Both the position numbers and the translations under genes were made by a program. A stretch of DNA of 64,000 bases from Chloropicon primus. Lineage: Eukaryota > Chlorophyta > Chloropicophyceae > Chloropicales > Chloropicaceae. This document shows, one piece after another, positions 49,142 through 61,100 of the stretch (its first letter is position 1; every line of letters begins with the position of its first letter). Under the pieces are notes generated by a model. That model saw nothing but the letters and a program-made list of their open reading frames with translations. It was not told the origin of the DNA and did not search any database. The stretch is from NCBI GenBank assembly GCA_023205875.1, contig CP060767.1, forward strand, positions 310,001 through 374,000, written 5' to 3'.

Positions 49142-52100
49142 ATGGCGGAGGGAATGACGGTGAGGGGAGGGGAGGACGGCATGGAGGTGGGCGAGGGCGT
49201 CAGCATGGAGGGCGTCATCGAGGGTTTTGGGGCGGAGGGAACGGCAAGGCCGACGCCAGAAGCTTTCGAGGTTTGGGAGAGGCTTTACATTGATCAGCAG
49301 GGTGGTGGTGGTGGTGCCAGGAGTGCAGCTGGGATGGTGAGGATGGATGCCGAAGGGGATCCTCTTGAGGTAATGTGCGGATTGATTTGGATGCATGGGC
49401 CCAGAGGAACGATAGCTTCCGCTCTTGCATTCAAGCCAGTGTTGAAGGAAGTCGCGACGCATGTGTCCGAGTCCTGCGCGAGGGCGGAGCCTCGGGCGGT
49501 GGTCTGCGTCACCTCTGCTCTGTTGATGCTCGCTGAGCTCCACCCGGTGGTAAGACCCGTCGTCAAGAGGCACTGCTTGAGGTACGAGGTCAGCTTCAGG
49601 CATTGCGGGGCGGGGGATGGCCCGGGGGATGGCGCGGGGTGGCTGGACGCCGTCGAGCTCGCGAAAGCGGGATACAGAGCCGTGTGCCTGACAAGGAAAG
49701 CATCGGTGTACCCGTGGGACTGGAAGTCTTACATCGATCTCATGGGCAGCGAGGACGCGCGGGTGAGGTGGTTCGTTCTCAACGCTTGCGGCAAGCTTCT
49801 TGGTTTGCCCCAACAGACCAGGATCGGCCTGCTCTCCAGAGATTTTAGCCTCGCCGAAAGGCTCCAGCACTACTTGGATTGGCGGTTCGAGCAAAGAAAG
49901 CTGTCAGAATTGCGTTCGCGCGTTCTCTACTCGGACACCGTTCCGTACGAGCACATAGAGGGCCTGAAGAGCACGGTGTTTATCCCAACTCTGGACGGGG
50001 TGACGATTTCGGACGACGGCCGCCGCCGCGGGGAGTCGAACGCATCGTATGTGAGGACAGCCTCGTGCACGGGCATCTACGAATATATCTTGGCCTCCCT
50101 GGAGCAGAACCGCCACATGATCCTCTTTGGTCCGGCCGGCTGCGGCAAATCAGCGCTCATGAAATCCCTGAGAGAGCAACGGAGGAAAAAGGGAGACGAC
50201 GTGCTCACCGTTCACATGCACAAGAGCATGGATTCGAGGGCGCTGGTCGGGACGTACGTCTGCACGTCTCAAGCCGGGGAGTTTCAGTGGAAGGAGGGGC
50301 CTTTGACGATTGCGGCACTTCAGGGGAAGTGGCTTTGCATCGAGGAGATAAACTCGGCTCCGCAGGAGGCCCTGGCCCTGCTTGCGGGCGTCTCGGAGAC
50401 GAATGAGATCCACGTGCCGGGAAGGGGGACGCTGAGAGTGAAGCCTGGTTTCATGATGTTTGGACTGTGCACCCACGAGTCTGGTTCTGGAGTGAGTTAC
50501 CCCCCTTGCTCCCTCCACTTGCAGAGCCGGGTGTGGGCGTACCACTCTTTGCCGATGCACACCGTCGACGAATCGGTCGACATTGCTTTGGCTCTGTACC
50601 CTGCCCTTTCCCCCCTTCGGGACTCTTTGTCCTCGGCGTATTCTTTTGTTTCCAGAATTGTGGAAAAAGGGTGGCAGGATGACAAGGGCACTCAGCAGGC
50701 AATACAGAGCGCGGACTTGTCCTCGGGCGAGGTCATGGCCAACCTCAGGTGCAAATTCAATCTGCGGCATCTGTTGCAACTCTGCAACAGGTTGGTGGAG
50801 TGCCACGGCGAGTGGATAACCCCGGGCGCTCCCTCGGAGACAATCCGGAAGATGGCATTTTACCACACAGTGGACGTCTTCTGCGGCAGCATCCGCGACG
50901 AGGAATTCGGAAAGAAATTCTCTGCCCTGTTCCTGGGTTTCTGGGGCTTGAGCTCCTATCACAAGGACGAGTTCGATCTGTACAAGCCCGTGATGGACGT
51001 GAAGAAATCAAAACTCACGATCGGAAGGGCGAGTCTAGGCCGAAAGGACACGGGTCGTGCCGAGGACAAGGGGCTGCCCTTCGTGGTAACAACGCATTCC
51101 CTCAGGCTGCTGGAGAGGACGGCGATTGCGATCCAGACCCAAGAGCCCATACTTTTGGTTGGCGAAACAGGGATCGGCAAAACCGCGTGCATACAGCACC
51201 TGTCAGCCATAACGGGGACTGAACTCCTGGTGTTGAACATGAACCAGCAATCAGACAGCTCTGACTTGGTGGGAAGCTTCAGACCCGTGGAGTCGCACTT
51301 GCTCCTGATGCCCATGCTGTCCTCGTTCCAGTCCCTTGTTTCGAGGACATGGCCTGCTGGCAACAACATAGAATTCTTCCGGAGATTGCATTCATACGCA
51401 CATAAGAAAAAGTGGATGAAACTCATTCACGGATTCAAGATCGCGTTGCAGAAGCTCTTGAAGTCTTCTACGCTGCTTGGCGCCGAGACATTCAAGTACC
51501 TGTCTGCTTACCTATTGGAGGACAACGCGAGCTCCTCGCAAGCGAAGAGGGCGAAGATAGAGTCTGAGTCGAGCCTTGGCGAGGAAGTGCAGAAGCAGTG
51601 GAGGGCCTTTGTCGACGAGTTGTCAAAAATCGAAGTCCAAGTTCTCACCGACATGAAATCGAACGCGGCGACAAAGGCCCACTTTTCTTTCTCTTTCATT
51701 GAGGGCATCCTCGTCAGAGCCATGAAGGAAGGAAAGTGGCTGCTTGTGGACGAGATTAATCTTGCCCCAAGCGAGGCTTTGGAGAAGCTCTTTGCCGTGC
51801 TCGATTCCAAAATGGGTACCTTTTCTCTCACCGAGAGGGGGGACACTGAGGTCATCGAGAGGCACCCTGATTTTCGGTTCTTTGCTGCCATGAACCCTGG
51901 CACAGATGCAGGCAAGAAGGAGCTTGCCGCGAATCTTCGAAGCCGGTTCACCGAGTTTTATGTGCAGGAGTCGCTGTGCCGGGAAGACCTTGAAGATATT
52001 GTTAGATCATCCTTCAAGAAGATGTCAATGGACAATCCTCCCGCAACAGCTTTGGTAGACTTTTACCTGCACGCAAAACAGGAATCGAAAGTCAGGCTCT

Positions 52101-55100
52101 ATGATTGCGCGGGGCAGAAGCCCCACTACAGCCTCAGAACCCTGTGCAGAACCCTGGAGTACATACTGAAAGCGATTCCCATGTACGGGATGAGCAAGTC
52201 CATAAAGGACGGAGTGTTCATGGCCTTTTTCACGCAGCTTGACAAGGAATCGAGGTCTGTGCTTAGCCAATACTTGCATTCGAAGCTGGGCAAGGAGTTC
52301 AACGACGAGTTCCATGAGCGGTCGCTCGGAGCAGCAGATCCTTTTGTTCAGTTCGAGTCCTTCTTCCTAAGAAAAGGTCCTTTGGAGGTGAAGACGGCGG
52401 GGGATCCCGAGTTCGCAAAGTACATTATCACCAAGTCGATCAAGCAGAGGCTCAGGGACCTTGCAAGGGCAATTTACTTTCACAAATCGCCGATCTTACT
52501 GCAAGGGCCCACATCGGCGGGCAAGACATCGCTCATAAAGCACATTGCCTCCGCAACCGGTTACAAATGCATCCGCATCAATAACCATGCCAACACGGAC
52601 GTCCAGGAATATACTGGTACGTACTCCACGGACATGCACGGGAACATCAGGTTCCACGAGGGCCCACTTGTGCAGGCCCTGAGGATGGGACATTGGGTAA
52701 TACTGGATGAGCTGAATCTGGCGCCGTCAGACGTCCTTGAGGCGCTAAACAGGCTTCTCGACGACAACAGAGAGCTGTACGTGCCCGAGATCAATGAGAC
52801 CATCAAGCCCCACCCCAACTTTATGCTGTTCGCGACTCAGAATCCTGCGGGCGCCTACGGTGGCCGCAAGACTCTTTCGAGAGCGTTTCGGAACAGGTTC
52901 ATTGAGATTTACGTCGACGACATCCCGGAGCAGGAGCTCCCCACGATACTGGAGAAGAGCTGCTTGATCGCAGAGTCCCAGGCCAAGAGGATGGTCCAGT
53001 CATCCAAGAAGCTCAGGCAGTACAGGCAGAAGAGCGCAGTCTTCGCGGGCAAGCATGGCTATATTACCCCAAGAGACTTGCTCAAGTGGGGATACCGCTC
53101 GCAGAGATCAACCCTGCAAGAAATGTCGGACAACGGTTACTCTCTCCTGGCCGAAAGGCTGAGGGACGAGGACGAGAAAGTGATCGTGAAGAGTATCTTG
53201 GAGAAGGAGTTCAAGGCCACGCTGAAGACCGGTGGCATGTACGGGGGCTACGTGACTGACTTGCTAGAAAGCACCGACAAGTCCATGCTGGCGGGGCACA
53301 AGATTTCGATGGGGAAATCCATGCAGAGGTTATTTGCGCTCATTCACAAGTGCTGGCAGAATGGCGAGCCTGTCCTTCTCGTGGGAGAGACAGGGTGTGG
53401 CAAGACGACTGCGTGTCAATTGCTGGCCCAGCTGGCCCAAAAGAGGCTTCACATCTATAACTGCCACCAGCACTCGGAGACCTCTGATTTTATTGGGAGC
53501 TACCGCCCCTCGAGGAATACTCAGGGTGCCACTGAAAACTTTCTCTCGGCGGCGAGGGAGATATTGGGCGTGGAGTCTGTGAGGTGCTCGTGCGAGGGCA
53601 TCGAGGAGGTTGACGCTCTTTCCAACCCGGATTGCTCTTTGTTGAACATGTCCAAAGCACTGGGGTGCATTGAGGACGCATGCGCCAAGCTTGCGGAGGG
53701 CGAGCTCCTCCACTTGTCGCCAAAATTGGAGACAATGAGGGCCTGTCACGCAGAGATGAGGGTCCCCTTTGAATGGGTGGATGGCCCACTTGTCACCGCG
53801 ATGAAAAGCGGAGATTTCATTCTTGTGGACGAGCTCTCTTTGGCAGAGGACGCTGTGCTGGAGCGTCTCAACTCCGTTCTTGAGGTCGGGGGAAGCATAA
53901 CATTGTCGGAGAAAGGCAGCGACGAGGTGGAGGAGATCGTGCCAAAGCAGGGCTTTTTCTTGCTGGCTACCATGAATCCAGGTGGAGACTTCGGAAAGCG
54001 AGAGCTGTCTCCCGCTCTTCGAAACAGGTTCACAGAGGTTTGGGTCCCTCCGATCCAGGATTTGGACGAGATCCGATCTATCATCAAGGAAAGGCTTTCC
54101 TCGGAGGCACTTTCAGGTGAAGTCGTTGAGAACATGCTCAAGGTGTGGCAGTTCCTTTACGATAATTCTTCAGAGGGCTTGGAAGGCAACAAAAAGCAAT
54201 TCCTTTCAATCAGAGATCTTGCTGCGTGGGCGGATTTCATTAACTTGAAGGCAGAAGAGCTGGGCCCCAGCATGGCTTTTGGGCATGGCGCTTATCTCGT
54301 GTTCCTGGACGGCTTCGGCGTTGGGACTGGCAACAGCTTTCACGTCAATGACCTGAAGGAAAAGAGTGAGGAGCTTGTGGCGAATCTTTCGGGGGTCGGT
54401 CAGAAGGCCGATTTGACTAGTCCTGCCGCCAAGGTCATCGCTGACGGCGAGAGCGAATGGGGAATCCATCCTTTCTTCGTGAGCAAGGGGTCCGGCGAGC
54501 AGCACTCGAGCTCCAAGTACAGCATGACTTCTCGCACTGCGATGAAGAACTTGTGGCGAATCCTTCGGGCGATGCAGATGCAAAGGGCGTTGTTGTTGGA
54601 AGGCAGTCCTGGCGTGGGAAAGAGCAGTATGATCCAGAACCTAGCATTTCTGACATCCAACCAGCTCGTGAGAATCAATCTGAGCGAGCATACCGACATG
54701 ATGGACCTCCTCGGGGCTGAGAGCCCATGCGATCCGAGCACGAACGACGGAGCTTTGTTCAAGTGGCAGGACGGACCACTTCTGCTCGCGATCAAGAATG
54801 GGAGCTGGGTCCTTCTTGACGAGCTAAATCTTGCTCAGCAGAGCGTTCTCGAGGGTTTGAATGCTTTGCTTGATCACCGCGCGGAGATCTTCATCCCGGA
54901 GCTGAACAAGGCCTTCGTTTGCTCGCCTTCATTCAAAATTTTTGCGACTCAGAATCCCATGCATGAGGGTGGAGGAAGAAAAGGTTTGCCCAAGTCGTTC
55001 CTTAATAGGTTCACGAAGGTTTACATGGAGGGCCTGAATAGGGACGACTTTCACCACATTCTAGAGGTGCTTTATTCTGATTTGCCGCAATGGCTCCTTC

Positions 55101-58100
55101 ATTCGATCCTGGCCTTCAACGACGAAGTGAAGGAAGCTGTCAGGGTGAGAAGCATAGGGCAATCGGGTGGCCCGTGGGATTTCAACTTTCGCGATGTCAC
55201 GAGGTGCATCGATATCATCTACTCCATCTGTCAGAACCTTGAGAGCCTTTCTGTCCTGCCTCCAGTCCTGGCACTGCAGAAGAAGTACGCGGGGGGCGAG
55301 AGTGGGGCGAGTTTTAGGGATTTGAAAGAAATCGCAGGAAAAGCCATCGAGAGCGTTTACATGCAGAGGATGCGGTCAGCAGCGGACAAGTCATTCCTTG
55401 CCGATCTCTTTTTGAAAGAATTTGAGCTGGACTACTTCAACACGAGGTCCTCAATACCAGAAGTTCGAATCGGACGCTCGGGCCTTTGTGCCGGACTCGC
55501 TCGCATGGAGTGCAACACATCGACAGTCACTGATTCTTACAGATGGGCATCTCTTGACGTGCTTCAAGGTCTGCACACATCCCTGGAGTCCGCCGTGTAT
55601 GCCATCAGCAATGGCTGGATGTGCTCATTCGTGGGGGATTGGAAAGCGGCTGGAATTTCAATACCTTCGTTTGTGGCAGGAGTCACGGGCCACGATCTGA
55701 AGGTGATCAAGCTGACGAATTGTACGGATACATCTGACTTGCTGGGCTCCTTCGAGCAGCACAGCTTGGAGGGTGAGGTTCTCTCGGTGTGCAGGTCCTT
55801 GAGCCTTGTCATAAAGAGAGTCAGCACTATATTGATGGAAGGCGAGGCATCGGACATGTGCGGGGCCACGAATCTTGTGCTCGACTTGCAGCAAGAATTG
55901 CTGAAAGTCGAGAGCTTCGCCCTGAGCTGCAGCAAGATCAAGGGGGAATACCTGCTCAGTCAGTTGGATGCTATCTGCAAGAGAGTGGTGCAAATGAAAG
56001 ACGCCATCGTGGACAATGCCCAGGGAGAACAAGAGTTTGCTTCAACAATGGCGGAGATCATCGCAACAATGAAGGCCATCGCAAGCAACGCGGGGAAGAA
56101 AACGTTTTCCGGTTTTTCTTGGATTGACGGTCCCCTCGTCGAGTCGATCAAGGAGGGGAAGTGGATTCTGCTCGAAGATGCAAATCTGTGCAACCCCGCA
56201 GTCTTGGATCGTTTGAACCCCCTTCTGGAAGGAAGCAATAGCTATTTTATGCTCAATGAGTCCACCGGGAGCATGGAGAGACTGACTCCCCACAGGGACT
56301 TCCGTCTGTTTCTGGCCTGGGATCCCTCTTGTGGGGGTGAAATTTCACGCGCGATGAGAAACAGAGGAATTGAGATCAACTTCATGAGAGAAAGTCTGCA
56401 CTTGCAAGTCGTTGATAGGATCGGGAAGGGTAAGTGCCTCGACACCATCAGTTCCGTGTCTGGTGTCCTTTCATGCATGCTGTCATTCTTTGCGAAGAAC
56501 GGCGTGAGGCCCACTTTGTTATCGGAGGGCTTGCTGTCTCAGCTCCTCAGCTTCTTGGGGGAGAATCCTCAAGCTTCTGGCGAGGAGAAGGGGAAGGAAA
56601 TTCTGTTGAGCATGCTGATGGATTATTTTTCAATCCTGGATCACACGTCATACGGGGTGCGTGGCCACCGCCAGCACATGGAATTCGCGATGCAGTACAC
56701 GAGGTCCCTTCATCATCACCGCGCCGAGGGAGCCACTGCAGGCAACAAGGTCATTGGGAACGCAAAGGTTTTGTCCGAGATTCTCAGTTGCTACTACGGG
56801 CGCTTGAACATGACCTCTGGTGACTTGCTTGAGCCCGATTTTTTGGTTCTGGACTCTGATTCGACTTGCCTGGTCAATCTTTTGGGCGCAAGCCAAGGCC
56901 GCCAGAAGGAGCTGAGGCACGCTTTGGAGCACTTTTTGTATTCTGCAAGAAGTGAGGATGATTTGGCCCTGAGGCAATGCTATGCTCTCAGAGTCTTTCA
57001 TCACGCTGGCTCTTTGGGGCCAAAAGACTCGGTTGCCTTCGAAGCGCTGCAATCGTTTGTGCAGAAGAAAGTGCCCAACCCACTGGCTGGGAAGATCTTT
57101 GAGATAGGAAGGGAAATACGCTCGTGCTACGCTGGCACAGATGTTTTTCAGCACCTGTCGCAGGATCAAAACCTCGATCTCCTCATGGGACAAGCAAAAG
57201 CTGTGTTGGAACAGTTGTATGCCATGGACGAGAGCGCCATGGTGGAAGAGACGAGGAACTGCATCAATGCTTCTGTGCATGTCGACTCTGTTGAGACTAT
57301 GTCCGTTCTGAGCTTCTCCATCGGAATCAGCAAAAGTGGTGAGCTGCAGTACATGGAAGAGAGCCTTAGTGCAAACGCAGCCTTCAAGCACGTTCACGCG
57401 CTTCTGATATCCTTCTACAACTTTGAGAACGCCGTCTTCAAGAGCTTGCCAGGCATCTGGACAAAGGCTTTTAGGGACACCTTCTCGCTGTACCAGAAGC
57501 AGAGATCTCACTTGGTGCAATGGATGGAAACAGAAAGGGCGAAGTCCGTTCAAAACTTTGACTACTTTGTTTACCTCCTTGTTGGCATGAAGGAGTGCGT
57601 GAAGAGGCTGAGATGTGATGTCAATGCGGGGGGTAGCAAATCATACCACCTGCAAGTTGCGAGCTTGTGGGATAGTGTGAATATCCTCATGCACAACCTG
57701 ACGGGGATCGGGGAGCAGTTTCAATACGAGATACCAAAAATTTACGAGGCTGGGAAGCCGCTTTGCGTCGCAGACTCGGGTGTTCTGGCCTTGATGAAGA
57801 TGCTTCGATCCGTGGGTTCTGCGCTCACATTCGAAAACGGGAGGGTCTCCCTCCACCAGGACGACTTTGCTGTTTCCACATTCAGGAAGGACATACAAAA
57901 GGGCGTGGCGCTCATTTTCCTTGCTGCCCAAGATGGGGACGAGGACAAGTTACAGTCTGCTAACCAGATATGCGAAATTCTCGAGAAAAAGTACTCGTAT
58001 CTTTTGCAGAAGAGCGCGGAGTGCAACGCTATGGTTGTGGATGATGACGTGGAACCAGACGAGCATGTTCACAAGATTTTGGCGGAGGATATGAACCTGA

Positions 58101-61100
58101 ACGTCTACAATGGCGATCACTGGAAATCAAGTCAGAAGAAGGGCAGTGACGACTCTCTTCAGTTGCTGTTCTCGTGGAAACCGTACCGGCAACTGGCTGC
58201 AAGCCTGCAAAACCTTGCCGACTTTCACAATCTCTTGTCTGAGCTCCAGGTCTTGCCAACGCTGGTGGGTTTCTGCAACTCGGACGAGCATTCTGCAGAA
58301 AGCCTCAGCGAAGCCAGAAATGCTCTGCAAAGGATCACCCTCTTCGCTACAGGTAAAAATTGCCGGTCTCCTCTTGACTTCGTTGTTCACCAGCAGCTTC
58401 TTTGGCTGCTTGAAAATGACTCTCACGGGGACAAGCGTTTGCTAGTCTCACAAGTCCACGAGCTTTCCTACAATTGGTTCGAGTCCCTGGTGAGGACTTG
58501 CAAGAATTTTGCGTGCGCGCACGGCGGCGAGGAGGAGAGCAAGATGGGCGAAATTCGGCTCGAGAGCAATCTTTTCAGTTCGTTGTACTATGGCCATGGC
58601 AAGATCACCTCGGAACTGATTTCCTACAACATTCCTTGTGTACTGCAGCGTGTTTACATCAATGCTCTGAAAGATGCCGAAATGGTTCTTCACAAGAGCC
58701 TGAAGTCCATCAACCGTGGTGCTGACAAGGACTATGAGCGAAGAAACCAGATCGAGGCATTCAAACAAATTTTGCTTTGCCATGCCAGTTCCATTGATCG
58801 GAACAGTGAAGAGGACCAGGCGAACTTCAACAAGATCAAATGTCTCGGCAGCAGCTCGACCGGGTCTTTGGATTCCCTGTCCAACATCACGCAGAGCATC
58901 TTTCCCGAAGCCTGTGGGAAGCTGACCGAGCGCATCATCCAGGCCTTGAGAGACAAGCCCGACGGGGGGGCATCTGTCCGAATGCAGACGGGTCACACCT
59001 GGCTTTTGTTGGGATTGCTGAGAATACATCTTGCTGTTCCTCCGAACGGTTACGATCCTGCTCTCAAACCAGCGCACGAGGCGGGTGAAATCGAAGTAGA
59101 GCGCGCTCAGGATGCCATGGTCGTGGACATCATCGATCAAACTCAGCTGGGCCAGTACGGTCAGTCGTTCCCTTTGCACGGCGTTCAGAGTGCGTTGACA
59201 CAGAAACTGAAGTGCGATGCTGTCAGGATCGCGCAGCTGAAGAGAAACATCCCTCTCAGAGACGATAGCAATGTGTCGTACCAAGATCTCGTGCGCGACG
59301 TTTCTGCTTTCCTTGCACAGAGGCTTGGGATCGATGGCATTCTGTCGGTCCTTGGAACACTTGAGTCGGATCCACTGGCACTGGATTCGTTGAATTCGAT
59401 CGGGGAGACAGCAGCGATGTGGAGTACGAGCATGAAAGCAAAGTACTCATCATATGCAGACATCTTGCAGCCTCTGAACTTGGGCGTGCTTCAATTTTCT
59501 TACGGTGTCTCTGCCATCAATGCGGCTCTCCATGAGAAGAAAGACTTTTCAACCAAATTGTTTGGCGAGTTGCTGTCGTTCCCCGGGGGCAACTCTTCTG
59601 CGCTTGCGGAGGCCATGGCAACATACCTTGAGGGCTCCCAATTGGAAGTTGATGACAAACACCTCCGGATGATAAGGATACTGCGCTGCTGCCTGGCAGG
59701 CTTCGTGGACAAGCTTCGCCTCTGCAAATTTTCGAATCAGTTGTGGAACATGTCAAACGCTTTGCTTGGCCAGTACACCCATATTTGGGACATTGCCAAG
59801 GAAAAGGAAGACAGGGAGCTCGAGGAGGCTGCTTCCCTCTTCAAGAGCTCTGCAAGGGGTGGAAAGGAGGGGTCAAGGGAATTTCAGCGCGTTCTTATGG
59901 ACGAAGATGGCAACTACGAGCAAGACAGTTTCATCGAGGGCGAAATTAAGGAGAACATCAAGGAGAAGATGGAGAGAGATTTTGCTTACGAGATCATGCT
60001 GAATCATTGGAGAGCGACCCAAGCGTTCAAGGAAGAGATTGATCACACCTCTTGCCCCGGTGAAATTCAATTCATTGAGGATGAGGATGCTGCTCGCCTG
60101 GAGGAGTTTGTGGATTGCTACGACGCCCTGTCAGACTCCAAGGAGTTGCAAGGTTCCTACTTGCAGAGCTGCAGCCACGGGGTAGTGAATGCCCACATCA
60201 TGAGAACACACTTGAGGCAGAAGCTGCTTTCCGAATCTCAGGGCGTGCTTGCGATGCACGTGCACGTGCAGCGCTTCTATGCGAGAGTAGACAAGATCAG
60301 GGAGGAGTGGCCCGACAATGAGCTCTTGGCGCAGCTCAGAAACATCTCAGGACGGTTGCTCCTCCTTCCTGCGGATGCCCCAATCAAGAAAGCAATGAGT
60401 GGGCTAGAGCTGCTCTTGCTGAGATCTCTGACTTGGGAAGAGAGCGCGGCTCAGCACGTGTCTCTGAGGAGAGAGATCGAATCCCTCACAATTGTTGCGA
60501 ACGGGTGGAGGAAGGAAGAGCTGAAGTCCATGGAGGACCTCTTTAAGGAAAACTTCCAGAAGCACGTCAAGATGGCCTCCGTGGGCTGGTTGCATCTCTT
60601 CGAAATTCTTAAGCACTTCACGTCAACAAAAGCGTGCAAGCTCAACTTGGGCGAAATCCTGGAATCGATCGAGGAGTTCATACAAACTTCTTCGATCGGT
60701 CAGTTCGAGACTCGTCTTGCTATAGTGAAGATGTTCTACACGCATCTGCAAGTTCATGCACTTTTGAATGGACCGACGGCAAAGCGGTACGAGATTCTGA
60801 GATACTTGTCCGGAATGCTTCAGAACTTGCATTCCTACTACTCTCAATTCCTGGAATCTATCCGAGGGGAAATAGAGAGCGGGACGGGGGTGCTCTCTAA
60901 AGAGCTCTTTGATTTCATCCAGCTGTCAAAGTGGGAGGATCTGAATGTGTATGCCATGAGAAACAGCATTGACAAGTCCAACAGAACCCTTCATAAGTTG
61001 CGTGTGAAGCACGACGAGCTCCTGAGAAAGGGCATCAAAGATATCTTGCAAGCGCAGTCGAAGAAAATTTCGATCAATGGCCTGTCAAGCGAGTTCTCAA

